A program made the translations under genes and the position numbers. This document shows positions 33,769 through 44,050 of a stretch of 64,000 nt of DNA, one piece after another (the first letter of the stretch is position 1; every line of letters starts with the position of its first letter). Under the pieces are notes generated by a model. That model was given only the letters and a program-made list of their open reading frames with translations, did not search any database and was not told the origin of the DNA. The DNA comes from Chlorella sorokiniana (taxonomy: Eukaryota; Chlorophyta; Trebouxiophyceae; Chlorellales; Chlorellaceae). The DNA is taken from contig CP084612.1 in the NCBI GenBank assembly GCA_025917655.1, positions 1,116,001 to 1,180,000 of the forward strand, given 5' to 3'.

Positions 33769-34437
33769 TCAAGCCTGGCCCCAACCAACCTTGCTGTGCC
33801 TGTGCACCCTTGCAGCGGCAGCTGTCCTTCATCAGCCCAGGCTGCAGCACTGCTGCTGTGTGCCCCAATCCCAGTGTTTGCTTTTCGTTAGGCCGGGGCC
33901 TGCAACTGGCTCGGTTCTTGTTGTTCGGTCCTTGACCCTCCCTTTTGCATACATTCTCTACCAAAACTCTGCTGATGACACGTATCGCCACAACACTGCT
34001 TTCATCCCAATGTTTTATTTCTGCTGCTTGCCATACTGACGATGCTACAGAGGCTGGGCCCGCACTGGGATGTCTTGCCATTTTCAGTTTGTTTTGCGTG
34101 GCTGTACTCTGTTTGTTCCTGCACGTACCGCAACAAAGCTGCCTTCGCCTGCAAGTTTTCTTCCGCACTGGCCCTTTCCCCGTCTCTGCTGTGCTGACCA
34201 GGACCCCAATCATACTCGCAATGCCAAAACACCCAAGCCATGTTGTTGACCATTCGTCCCTTGTCCACTGATGATTGTTTAACACAAGGCATTCTTATCA
34301 ATGCCCTGCAACCCAGCACATGATGTTACACACCCAAACCCACAGGCGGCTGACCAACCGCACCACCAGTTGTTGGTGTGAACAGCTTGGAGGCTTGTGA
34401 AAGCCAAGGGTCACGGCACATTCCGTGCGGGGACCGC
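33769..34437. other. Intergenic region between convergent genes
   Basis: About 670 bp of lower GC with no supported coding. TTACA at 34326-34330 is TGTAA on the minus strand and probably ends the NDUFB9 transcript. Confidence 0.45.
34326..34330 (-). terminator. TGTAA signal of the NDUFB9 gene
   Basis: Minus-strand TGTAA about 110 bases beyond the stop codon of the complex I subunit gene. Confidence 0.5.
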
Positions 34438-35162
34438 TTAATGGCCGCCTTCACGCCCGAAGTTGAAGTGGATGTGGATGGAGGGGTCGTACGGCGGGTT
34501 GCGGGCGTACATGGAGCCGCCAGGCCGGTAGGGAACTGCATGGGCAGCAAGGCCAGCAACGTCAACTGCGCCCTTCAACACAACACTGCAGCCCTTTGCT
34601 GGCGCATGCAGGCATGGCGCCCTCTTTTCAGAACCGCTTTCTAAGCCATACCATCCAGTCCACCCCAGACTCCCGAGCTGCCTGCCAAGAAACAGGTGGG
34701 GTGCTCACCAATGTAAGGATCAGGGTGCAGGTGCTCCCGCAGCCATGCTTCACCACGCTCCAGCGCCCGATCTATCTGGATGGGATCATCCTGCAACATA
34801 GCAGCGCAGATAGATGAGCCTGGGGGACAGCAAGCCAGCCTGTGGAGGGAGCAGCAAACCGCAACAAGGCGACATCAAGCCTCACCAGGGACTTGTTCTG
34901 GTCAAACTCAGCCCGAATCTTCTCTTGCTGCAAGGCGCAAACAATGACACTGTGTACGCAAAGCCTAGACTCTGTGTTGATCAGCTGACACACCCCAACA
35001 GGAGTTGGTGGCGGTTCCTCAGCCTGCTCCACCGGGCGCCGCCTCTCAAAGAAGCCGCACCTCTACGTAGAAGACCTCCCGTCGCACAGCCCAGCTCAAC
35101 ATGTTCTTCAGGCCGTGCCTGTAGAGGTGAATGGCCCGGAGCTTCTGCACCGCGGTGGCCAT
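34438..35162 (-). CDS. NDUFB9: NADH dehydrogenase (ubiquinone) 1 beta subcomplex subunit 9 (B22, LYR protein)
   Basis: Accessory subunit of mitochondrial complex I that binds acyl carrier protein through its LYR motif. Exon 1 (35162-35061) reads MATAVQKLRAIHLYRHGL, with the LYR tripeptide in place, then SWAVRREVFYVE. A short exon gives EKIRAEFDQNKSL. The third gives DDPIQIDRALERGEAWL and HLHPDPYI, and the last gives VPYRPGGSMYARNPP and ends FNFGREGGH, stop at 34438-34440. All junctions keep frame. Plant B22 has PDPYIVPWAPGGSK at the same place, so the call is firm. The protein is about 110-115 residues, the usual length. It is head to head with the SRP receptor beta gene 398 bp away. Confidence 0.95.
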
Positions 35163-35560
35163 ATTGGCCTGACGAGAGTGGCAAGCTCCTCGGTTCCCTC
35201 CGCCGCCTCCAGACAATCCCTATCAACTGCAAAACACTGTACCCGCCCTTGACTGCAAGGGCGTCAGCTCTGCAGGCCTCCCTGAACCCTGAACAGCGGG
35301 GTGCCTGCAGCCTGTAGCGTCCCTTGATGGAAGAGGAAGGCTCTCACGCAGCAACACACGCCTCCCGATTACAGCCTGAGGAGCTCCGGGCGGCAGGAAA
35401 CCCGCTGAGGTGGCAGGCCTTCACATTTCTGCCTCATTCGCCCATCGCCCGATCTCATAGGGTACCGATCGCATGCATTGACGTTTAGAGCGCGCCTCTG
35501 CCCAACGATCGCCCCCTGAGTCTCTTGCTTATTGGGCCCTGCACAACAGGGGCGCCTGCA
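35163..35560. promoter_or_regulatory. Divergent promoter region, NDUFB9 and SRPRB
   Basis: 398 bp between two start codons on opposite strands, so it must hold both promoters and 5' leaders. No clear TATA element was seen. Confidence 0.5.
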
Positions 35561-37219
35561 ATGGCGGAGGAGGTTGCTGAAGTGCTGGCAAGCTCCAGCA
35601 CATTCATTTTGCTGCTCTTGGTGGCAGCAGCTATCTTCGCTCTTGGTGAGGTCCCACAGCCGCGCCTTCTCCCTCTTCCACTGGCGATCCTGTACTCGTT
35701 TCACACTATAGATAGGGTACTGGGGTACCTCTTGCTCGCTAGCCCCCTGCGCCCTCTCACAGTCGCCATCACCGCCGCCGTACGCCGCCGCTGCCGCCCC
35801 CTGCGCCCTTGCCTGCAGCCCTGCTCAGGGTCTGGCTGTCGGGCCCCAAGGGCAACCTCATCCTGTTGGTGGGACCTTGCGATGCTGGCAAAACCACTCT
35901 GTTCCACCAGCTGCACGAGGGCAGCACCCACCTGGGCACCGTAGCCTCGATGCAAGCCAACGAGGCGGTGGGGCCGCTTGCGTCTGAAACGGTGGGCGGA
36001 CGCCAGGGGCCGCTTCTTTGCAACGCTGCTGCTGCTTGTCTCAGGATGCCGCGCCGCACCTCATGCGGTCAGCCCAGAAGGGCGTGTTGCCAGGCGCTGG
36101 CGCTTGCTAAGGATCCATCGCCGTCCAGAGCGGTCGGCAGCCGCTCCCACGCGCGACACCCACCCAGCCCCACCCTCGCCCTTAACCCGGCCTCGCAGGC
36201 GGCAGGCGTGGCCAGCGCCCGGCCCGTGCAGCTGGTGGACGTGCCGGGCCACCCCGCGTGCGGGGCCAGGCGGAACGCTACGCGGGCGTGCGGCGGGGGT
36301 GGTGTTTGTGGTGGACTCCGTGGACTTCATGCCGCGCAAGACGGAGGCCGCAGAGTGAGAGGGGCTGCGGCGGCAGCAACAAACGGCTGCACCGCACGCG
36401 TGCCTCGCCCGTGGAGGGCGGTTGAGGGGCGCCGCTTGGTTGGGCGGCCTGCGTCCTGGTTGCCTCGTCACCCCTGCCGGCCCACTTGCCATACATCCCC
36501 CGCCCCCACCCCCACCCCGCAGGCAGCTGTACGAGGTGTTGAGCAGCCCGGCGCTAGCTCGCCGCCGCGTGCCGGTGCTGCTGGCGTGCAACAAGCAGGA
36601 CATGGGCAGCAAGGCGCACACGCTGGAGTTCATCCGCAAGCGCCTGGAGCGAGAGCTGGATCAGGTGAGGGGGTGGACGGTGTTAGCAGGGCGGTGGTGG
36701 GGTGCGTGTGTGCTCTTTGGATGACTGTTGGATGACTGGGACCAGCAGGCAACAAGCATGGAGCGCGTTGTGCAGAAGGGCAGCAGACTGACTGATCTCG
36801 ATCGGCAGGCTCCCTCCGCAACTTGAGGCCTGCCTGTCTCCACGCCGCAGCTGCGCAGCACGCGCGGCGCCCTCAGCGACGTCAGCGGCAGCGGCGGCGG
36901 CGGCGTGCAGCTGGGCATCCCCGGAAAGCCTTTCACCTTTGAGTCGCACGCCAAGGCGCGGGGCACGCGCGTCACAACTGCCTCTGTGTCAGGTGGGTGG
37001 GCCGGGGAACAGAACAAGCGCATGGGGGGTGCTGAATTGTTGATGGTGGGCGCTACATGTTGCTGCCCACAAGTGGCACTCGCTGCTCGTGCCGGTCCGC
37101 TACCCTGTGGCAGCTGATGGCAAGCCGCTGCCCTGCCCCCTTTGATTGCTGTTGCAGCGGTGGACAAGGGCGGTGTGGCCGAGGTGGAGGCGTTCATCCG
37201 CAAGTGTGTGCCCGCGTGA
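35561..37219 (+). CDS. SRPRB: Signal recognition particle receptor subunit beta
   Basis: Membrane-anchored small GTPase of the ER that holds SRP receptor alpha. Exon 1 (from 35561) reads MAEEVAEVLASSS and one transmembrane helix (FILLLLVAAAIFAL). The GTPase motifs are visible in order: G1 LVGPCDAGKTTLF, G3 LVDVPGHP, the beta strand GVVFVVDSVDF, G4 LLACNKQDM, and the C-terminal FESHAKARGTRV then EVEAFIRKCVPA. SRPRB typically has this Asp-x-Pro-Gly-His G3 and no catalytic Gln. The stop is at 37217-37219. Single-base slips near 36255 and 36290, in C and G runs between G3 and the following strand, break the frame in the given sequence; flanking conservation argues for sequence error. Confidence 0.92.
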
Positions 37220-37666
37220 GGGCCCGCTTGCAGCACGCAAGAGTCCGCTGTGGCGGTGTCAAGCCTCTGGCATCCTCTGCCGTTCTGCCTGTGTAGTGTG
37301 TTTATACATGTTCCGAACTGGATGTTGGTAACATGCCCTACCTTCGTGTGTCTCTCCAGCATCACCTGAGAGCATTTGCCCGGTGGGAGCAGGCGTGGCT
37401 GCAAGGCCGGCCTGCTTGAGGGGCTGGGACCTGACAGGCATGATGGCTGGCTTTACCACTGACTCGATCAGCAAGCAGACTGTTGGGAATGCCAGCCACC
37501 AGCTATACAATGGGCGCGCAGTCTGGACTGTATGCAGGCAAAGTCGCACGGCAACCGCTTGGTGGAATGCTGCGTGCACGACGCACCACCCACAGTGTGT
37601 GCTGTCGTGGAAGCTGCCTGCGCTTCTTGACTGTCAGTCGCGGTCCTGGCCCGCGCCTCTTGACTG
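37220..37666. other. Intergenic region between convergent genes
   Basis: About 450 bp without supported exons. Near its right edge, at 37623-37685, a segment of roughly 33 bp containing TTGACTGTCAGTC is imperfectly doubled, ending within the stop region of the transporter gene. Confidence 0.45.
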
Positions 37667-40353
37667 TCAGTCTTGGTCCCGGCAGGCCAGGCGGCGCTGC
37701 ACCAGCAGGTACCACGTCACCGCCCCCACCACCAGCACCACGCCGCCGACCTCGCACGCCCGCGGATGGGCTCCCCCAGCAGCGGGCCTGCGGCAGCAGC
37801 AGCAGGGACGACGCAAACCGCACCTGATGGGCGGCTGCTTTGAACCCAGTGGATGCTGGCCAGCTGGCTCTTGAAGCCGCGCTCACCCAGGACAATACAG
37901 AGTGCCAAGAAGGGTGCACGCATATCAACGGCCGGGCTCGCATGCAGCCGTGCGATGCAAGCTTGTCCCCAGGCCTCAGGTGCAGCCCCGCGCCCACCTG
38001 ACACCGCCACCGCCGCCACCAGACGCACCGCCAAAAAGGACGCCGCCAGCGGGGCGCCCAGCCGCCGGATGGTCAGCTGCTGCGCCAGGTTGGCGCCGTA
38101 GTAGACAGCGAGGGCCACGGCTGCCACCACTGCCCACTCCTGCGTGCTGCACACGGCAGGCAGGCCGAGTGGGGCGCCAGGGCGGCAACGCATCTTGCAC
38201 AGCAAGGGCTGGGAATCTCACTGGTGAAAACAAACCTGGCTGTTCCACACCTGCGTCCTCCCTGCCACACCTGCAGAACGCCGTTGCCGCCCCCGACCCC
38301 CACCCCAACCCACCCACTCCCCCACCTGAGCTGCCGCAGGCGGCGCCACTCCCGCGGCTCCAGCGCCAGCGCCAGTCCGGCGGACAGCACCACCTGCACG
38401 CCGTAGTTGATCCACAGGATGGCCTCCGCCGTCAGCAGCCCCACCGTGCGCTGCACCAGCACCATGTACCCCGCCAGGCTCAGCGCGGACAGCAGGGCCA
38501 GGGCGAGGCCGGCGGCGTCGCGCGCCGTCAGCCCCTCCAGCCCAAAGGACGTGCCGCCCTTGCCCAGCACCACCAGCGCGGAGCCTGGCCGGAGGATGGG
38601 CGGGCGGAGGGACGGGGAGCACATTCTGCAGCTGTCGCCGGGTGGCCCCTGTACGCCGGCATTGACAGAGCTCCCTTGCTGGAGGGCCGGCCTGCCGACA
38701 GGCACAGCGCGCCTTGGCCAAATTGAGCCCACCCGCGAGCATCACCGCCAGAGTGCGCCACAGGTAGGGCGGCAGCGGCATGGCAAACATCCAGCGGCAG
38801 ATGAAGGCCACAAAGAGGGGGCCCAGCATGAAGAGCCTGCGTCCAGGGGCGCCACGCACGCAGATGAGCGCCGGCCGACGAGGCCAATGGGGCGAGGGGG
38901 TAGCAGCAGCGCAGCAGCCGCCTCACATCTGGCACCAGTAGGCGTTGGTGAGGCGGGAGGAGAAGATGAGGGCCAGCGACAGGGTGGCCAGCGCCGCGGT
39001 GGAGCCTGCTTGGGGTTGTGGGAACAGGCGTTCAGATTGTTGGTAAGTGATGCCACCGTCCTGGTGTGCAAACGGTATGATGAGGAAGCCACAGGGGCGA
39101 AGAAGTGCGTGGCTGATCGGCTACGCCCTGTTCCGCCCTGGCAAGCAACGCACTTGCGGCCAGGGCCCACGGCGTGAACCAGCGGCGGTGCAGCGTGAAG
39201 GGCTTCAGCGTCAGCTGCACTCGCTCCTCCTCCCCTCTCCGCCGCCGCCGCCTCCCCCGCATCTTGCAGGAACGGCGAGGGCTGCCCCTCGGGAGCCTCC
39301 AAATCAGCTCCCCCATAAAGCCGCGCCCCCAGGCATTGCCTGCCTCCTGCTTCACCCCTTCAGGGCTCTCGGCGGTGGCCGACAGCAGCGGCTCGCGCAA
39401 AGCGTCGACCGCGACAGCACGCTGCCGCCTACCAAGGGGGCTGCGAGGAGTCACAGGTGGGAGGAGCTCTTGCTGCGCCGTCCAGCCCCACCGCGCTGGC
39501 CCCGCTGCGCCTACCCTGGGGCTGCTGGCGGCGGCGGCGGCGGCACCCGGCCCCCAGCCCCAGCCGCGCGTGCCGCCGCCAGCAGAGGGCCCCCAGGAGC
39601 GGGCCACACCCATGGCGGCCTCTGGCCCCAGCCCCAGCCGCGGCCGCCAAGCGCGGGGTGGCCGGGGCATAGTGGAGGCTGTCTGGGACGGTGGCGGGCG
39701 CAGGCTGTCGGAGGCTCTTGGGAGTGGCGGGGGCCGCCAGCGTGGAGCTCCTCGTCAGGCTCAAGGCCACCTGGACTGCCTGGGGCCGCGACGGAGCATC
39801 CAGGCCGCCGCTGGTGACGTCCTCAATCAGGGACGGGCGCTTCAGCAGAGCCCTGTGCCGCGCCGCCCCTTCGTCCGCCGCCCCGGCCTGCAGGGGCTGC
39901 AGCAGCGCCGCCGCCGGCTCGCCCTCCGCCTCCCGCCGCAGCAGGTGCAGCAGCGACTGCAGGCTGGCTGTGCGCCGCACCCTGCCCAGCTGGTGCTTAA
40001 GGTGCTCCAGCAGCAGCATGCCGCGCTGGGCATGCACACGCTTGCGACCGCGCTGCAGGCGGCGGGGGAGCGTGTGGAAGAGGAGGAGGCACACCGCCGC
40101 CAGCCCGTTCATCAAAAAGCTGAGCTGCAGGCCGGTCAGGGTGTGAGCTGCTCGGTTCTGCGGCAGCGCAGGCAGCAGGGCGTTCCCAGCATTTGGTCAG
40201 TGGAGAAGTGGCAAGTGGCCTTGGAGGGCCGCTATGAAACTCTCGGCCTGCCTGCAGGTAGCGGCAGATGACCGGGAAGGCGCCCCAGACAGCCTGGGTG
40301 CCCACGGCCAACAGCATCCACAGAGCCTTGGACCCAGCCTGTGCTTGTGCCAT
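37667..40353 (-). CDS. EamA/DMT-superfamily membrane transporter
   Basis: A polytopic carrier of the drug/metabolite transporter type; substrate unknown. The ATG at 40353 opens [13 protein letters not shown], then helix 1 with [16 protein letters not shown], the typical EamA start. Exon 2 continues [18 protein letters not shown] and then a very long hydrophilic insertion of about 200 residues, unusual for the family ([15 protein letters not shown], later [15 protein letters not shown]). After this come [133 protein letters not shown] and a last helix ending WYLLVQRR. Ten helices in two repeats are plausible. The stop (minus TGA) is at 37667-37669. Part of exon 2 is copied at 43.6 kb. Confidence 0.8.
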
Positions 40354-40750
40354 GCTGCCGCGAATGACTTGTTAAGAACAAGGCTTGATTTCAACACCAT
40401 GCCCGACTTGAAAGCCAGGTCAGGGAGCAAGCAAGTCAACAGGAAGAGGAGCAGGAGCAGGGAGAGGCAGGACTGGGGGAGTGGTTGAGGGCCATGACAT
40501 ATGAAAAGAGCACGGGGTAAAGCAAATAAGCTTGTGAAAGAAGGCAACCAGACAAGGAAAACATGTGAGCCCATGAGCGCCTTTCATGTGCGGTCGCTCC
40601 AACAGCAAAAGAGGTACCAACGCCGGCCCAATTTCCTCAGAGCAGTGTGTGATCAGACCAGGGACGCCTCGATGTGGCTGCTGCCTGTCCAGGCTACACA
40701 TCTCCTTTCATGTGTCTACCCCTCTTGCGCCTGCCAAGCCCGCTGTAAAA

Positions 40751-40755
40751 TTACA
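40751..40755 (-). terminator. TGTAA signal of small-gene copy 1
   Basis: Minus-strand TGTAA seven bases past the stop of copy 1. Copy 2 has the same signal three bases past its stop, which supports both as transcribed genes. Confidence 0.5.
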
Positions 40756-40761
40756 CACGCA

Positions 40762-41409
40762 TTACGGCTTGGCAGCCATGTACAGCGCTGCGGCCCCCAG
40801 GCCCATCACAATCCGGTCGAACCAACGTTCGTTGGTTGACTGTCGCAGAAAACGGTTCAGCTTCTCGTCCACACGACTGCTGAGGTCCTTAACGCTCTCC
40901 TGCGCCTGATCCACCTTCAGTTCCAGCTTGGCAAGCTTCATCCAGGACAGGATGGCGCTGCCCACCAGCGCGGTCACCCCCGCCACACTGAGCGCTGTCG
41001 CCACGGGCGCGCAGTTCCCGCAGGAAGCCCTGCACCCAGTTGGCGGTGCAGTTTGAGGCAGGCCACTTGGGCACGCCAAGACAGCACACCGAACCAGTGC
41101 ATTGGAGCGAAGCGTTCCACTCGAGTGTGCCTGGCAAGCACATTTTCGGGAATCAGAACAGAACTCGCCTGCGGGTGGCCATTGTCGCCACTGCCGCTGC
41201 CATCTCCGCCACCGCCACCGCCACCGCTTCCCCCTCGTCCACCGTCGCCGCCGCCTCGCAGGCTGCCTCCCTCCGGCTGCGGGACAGCCAGGGCAGCCGT
41301 CGGGGGCGCATCGAGGCCGCCCTGGCGCCACCGTGCGAGAGGGTTTCGTTGCGCGCCCGCGACTCGTTGAAAGAGGTGAGACACGCACCCCACGGCACGT
41401 GATATGCAT
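40762..41409 (-). CDS. Small membrane/coiled-coil protein, tandem copy 1
   Basis: An open frame of 215 codons from the ATG at 41409 to the stop at 40762-40764. The first two-thirds is Arg/Trp-rich low complexity and may be partly 5' UTR or intron. The C-terminal 80 residues look real: a hydrophobic helix (TALSVAGVTALVGSAIL), an amphipathic coiled coil (LAKLELKVDQAQESVK, then DLSSRVDEKLNRFL), then QSTNERWF and a second hydrophobic helix ending ALYMAAKP. I do not recognise the family. Relative to copy 2 it lacks 2 bases just before the first helix, so the upstream exon structure may differ. It lies downstream of the transporter's start region and upstream of copy 2, all on the minus strand. Confidence 0.5.
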   Translation of the reverse strand: MHITCRGVRVSPLSTSRGRATKPSRTVAPGRPRCAPDGCPGCPAAGGRQPARRRRRWTRGKRWRWRWRRWQRQWRQWPPAGEFCSDSRKCACQAHSSGTLRSNALVRCAVLACPSGLPQTAPPTGCRASCGNCAPVATALSVAGVTALVGSAILSWMKLAKLELKVDQAQESVKDLSSRVDEKLNRFLRQSTNERWFDRIVMGLGAAALYMAAKP

Positions 41410-42133
41410 GGCGAAGATGTGGACAATCTAGGAGGCGTGACAGAGGCGAACGAGGCTCAGGGAGAGGAGAGCTTCACAGCAGGCCTAGCACGCTGCATGG
41501 GCGTGCATGGCACCTGAGTGTCCCCTTTGGAGAGAGCTGGCATGTTTCACTTCTGTGCTTGTGGTATCTGTATCCATCGCACTTATTCCGTCCAAACCAG
41601 AGGGTCAGCGGCCAGGGCGCCAAGTGGCTTTGCGAGGATCCACCAACCTTCCCAACCCCACCTCCCCACCCTCACACCCGCCCACGGCCCCCAACATTCC
41701 AACACCCGAGCGCCGCCCCCCCCCTTCTCCCCCAAAAGCAAACACTACGCCCAAAGTGAAAGCCAAGCTCAAGCCAAAGCGTAGCTGTATTGGGGCCTGA
41801 AACCGGAGCCAGGTCAGGGAGCAGGCAAGCCAGCAGGAAGAGGAGCAGGAGCAGGGAGAGGCAGGACTGGGGGAGGGGTTGAGGGCCATGACGTATGAAA
41901 ACAGCACGGGGTCAAGCGAACCAGCTTGTGAAAGAAGGCAACCAGACAAGGAAAACATGTGAGCTTGAGCGCCTTTCATGTGCGGTGCCTTCAACAGGTA
42001 CCAACACCTGCCCAATTTCCCCAGAGCAGTGTGTGATCAGACCAGGGACGTCTTGATGTGACTGCTGCCTGTCCAGTCTGCACATCTCCTTTCATGTGTC
42101 TACCCCTCCTGCGCCTGCCAATCCCGCCATTAG

Positions 42134-42138
42134 TTACA
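42134..42138 (-). terminator. TGTAA signal of small-gene copy 2
   Basis: Minus-strand TGTAA three bases past the stop of copy 2, matching the position in copy 1 despite diverged sequence. Confidence 0.5.
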
Positions 42139-42141
42139 CGC

Positions 42142-42804
42142 TCATCGCGGCTTGGCAGCCATGTACATCAAGGTGGACCCCAGGCCCATCAAACACAAGT
42201 TGTACCAACGGTCGTTGGTCGACTGGTCCAGGAATAGGTCCAGCTTCCTGTCCAAACTACTGCTGAGGTCCTTCACGCTCGTGTGCACCTCGTCCAGCTT
42301 CGTGTGCACCTGGCCCATCTGCAGCTCTAGCTTCACCAAAATCCCCAAGTACGAGATGGCGCCGCCCACCAGCGCAGTCACCCCCGCCACACTGAGCGCT
42401 GTCGCCATCGGGTTGCGCAATTCGCGCAGGAAGCCCTGCACCCAGTTGGCGGTGGGTGCAGTTTGAAGCAGGCCACTCGGGCATGCCCAGAAAGCACACC
42501 GAACCAGTGCATTGGAGCGAAGCGTTCCACTCGAGCGTGCCTGGCAAGCACAAGAGGGGAACCAACAATCGCCTGCGGGTGGCCATTGTCGCCACTGCCG
42601 CTGCCATCTCCGCCACCGCCACCGCCACCGCTTCCCCCTCGTCCACCGTCGCCGCCGCCTCGCAGGCTGCCTTTTTCCGGCTGCGGGACAGCCAGGGCAG
42701 CCGTTGGGGGGGCGTACCGAGGCCGCCCCGACGCCGCCCTGCGAAAAGGTTTCGTTGCGCGCCCGCGACTCGTTGAAAGAGGTGAGACACGCACCCCACG
42801 GCAC
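42142..42804 (-). CDS. Small membrane/coiled-coil protein, tandem copy 2
   Basis: An open frame ending at 42142-42144 and open to about 42804 in the same frame as copy 1. The secure part is again the C-terminus: GFLRELRNPMATAL, a helix VAGVTALVGGAISYLG, a coiled coil LVKLELQMGQVHTK and LDEVHTSVKDLSSSLD, then FLDQSTNDRWYN and the end LMYMAAKPR. The coiled coil is seven residues longer than in copy 1, one full heptad. No in-frame ATG lies at the upstream end; initiation at the Met before ATALSV or splicing from an upstream exon is possible. Function unknown. The differences from copy 1 keep the reading frame, which argues for selection on the protein. Confidence 0.5.
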   Translation of the reverse strand: MPWGACLTSFNESRARNETFSQGGVGAASVRPPNGCPGCPAAGKRQPARRRRRWTRGKRWRWRWRRWQRQWRQWPPAGDCWFPSCACQARSSGTLRSNALVRCAFWACPSGLLQTAPTANWVQGFLRELRNPMATALSVAGVTALVGGAISYLGILVKLELQMGQVHTKLDEVHTSVKDLSSSLDRKLDLFLDQSTNDRWYNLCLMGLGSTLMYMAAKPR

Positions 42805-43149
42805 GTGATATGCATGGCGAAGATGTGGACAATCTAGGAGGCGTGACAGAGGCGAACGAGGCTCAGGGAGAGGAGAGCTTCACAGCAGGCCTAGCACGCT
42901 GCATGGGCGTGCATGGCACCTGAGTGTCCCCTTTGGAGAGAGCTGGCCTGCGTCACTTCTGTGCTTGTATCTTCGTCCATCTACCCGTCCAAACAAGGGG
43001 GTCAGGGCGCCAAGTGGCTTGGCGCGGATCCACCAACCTTCCCAACCCCACCTCCCCACCCTCACACCCGCCCACGCCCCCAACACCCCAACACCCCAGC
43101 GCGCCCCCTTTCAAAACAAAAACATAACCGCCGCATAATGCCCCCGGCC

Positions 43150-43572
43150 CTGCAGAAGAGCAGTGGGTGATGTCCCTGCCCTACGACTCCCCGGTGGCGC
43201 GCCAACTCAATGCAACAGCTGCTGACAGCCTGACGGGGCTGGAGCCTATGGTGGTACCTCGCCACTCCCTTTGCAATGACGGCTTTGAGCGCCGCCTGCA
43301 TGCCGCGGCATCTCGATGCATGCGTGCTGCAGGCCCCACAGCGCCGCTGCCGTGCTTGCCTCCCTGCTCAGGATGCGCAGCAGGTGCGTGGCAGGTGGGA
43401 CGACGGGCGGCCCATCTCTGCCAAGGCGCAGGCGGGGCGGCACGCGTGCGCCTGGATCGCAGGGCTGTTTGCTGGGGTGCGGCGTGCGGCACAAAGAGCC
43501 CGCGACCACCTGCTAGATTTTATTGCCATCCGGGGACGGGACCGATGCAGCCTGTGCGTTGGGCACTACTAG
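43150..43572 (+). pseudogene. Orphan coding-like segment, source unknown
   Basis: Between repeat unit B and the partial third unit lies about 420 bp absent from unit A. It has protein-like open stretches on the plus strand, such as WVMSLPYDSPVARQL and, in another frame, DDGRPISAKAQAGRH followed by CAWIAGLFAGVRRAAQ. No start, splice sites or family could be assigned. It looks like a fragment of a gene copied in with the duplications. Confidence 0.3.
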
Positions 43573-43620
43573 TGGGAGCTTGCCCCAGCCTGTGTGTGGG
43601 TGGCCCGTCCGCCCGTCTCG

Positions 43621-43960
43621 CCGCTATGCGCCGCACCCTGCCCAGCTGGTGCTCGAGGTGCTCCAGTAGCAGCATGCCGCGCTGGGTCAAGTACAAGGCA
43701 TGGTTTCATTACCACGCCCAAAGTGAAAGCCAGGCTCAAGCCAAAGCATAGCTGTATGGGGCCCAGAGCCGGAGCCAGGTCGGGGAGCAAGCAAGTTAAC
43801 AGGAAGTGGAGCAGGAGCAGGAGAGGCAGGACTGGGGGAGGGGTTATGGGCCATGAAATACGGGCACAGCAGGGGCAGCAAAAGCGCATCAGCTTGTGAA
43901 GAGAAGGCAACCAGCAAGGAAAACATGCGGGCGCTTGAGCGCCTATGCGATCGCCTCAAA
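43621..43960. repeat. Partial third unit carrying a piece of the transporter exon
   Basis: 43621-43690 copies 39967-40033, inside exon 2 of the EamA gene (shared stretch CGCCGCACCCTGCCCAGCTG). It is then joined to sequence matching 40374 onward, skipping exon 1 and intron 1 of that gene, and continues with the start of the direct repeat (AGCCAGGT at 43774) to about 43960. So the third unit contains a broken gene fragment plus repeat. Confidence 0.75.
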
Positions 43961-44050
43961 AGATACCAACGCGCTGCAAGAGCCGAGGCTGCTTTTAGTA
44001 GCTGCTACCAAGGCGTTTATTAGCATGCTGGCGAAAGCGGCGACACGGGC

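Larger units (their letters stand above)
40413..41735. repeat. Direct repeat unit A of the duplicated block
   Basis: Unit A begins with AGCCAGGTCAGGGAGCAAGC and runs through the small minus-strand gene and its upstream region to a C-rich stretch near 41735. Unit B repeats this order 1394 bp further on. Upstream parts (about 41050-41560 against 42480-42960) look about 95% identical by eye. Confidence 0.85.
41807..43110. repeat. Direct repeat unit B of the duplicated block
   Basis: Second copy of the unit, same orientation. It begins AGCCAGGTCAGGGAGCAGGC and ends in the same C-rich stretch near 43110. The middle part, holding the coding region of the small gene, is much more diverged (about 70-75% by eye) than both flanks. 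Confidence 0.85.

Noticed and set aside
33791-34271. Plus-strand open frames between the unknown gene and NDUFB9
   Set aside because: Low GC, no codon bias, and the minus-strand TGTAA at 34326 explains the region as 3' UTR and spacer.
40762-42804. Possible mobile element behind the 1.39 kb direct repeats
   Set aside because: No terminal inverted repeats, target-site duplication, transposase or reverse transcriptase was seen, and the third unit includes a fragment of the neighbouring gene, which fits local segmental duplication better.
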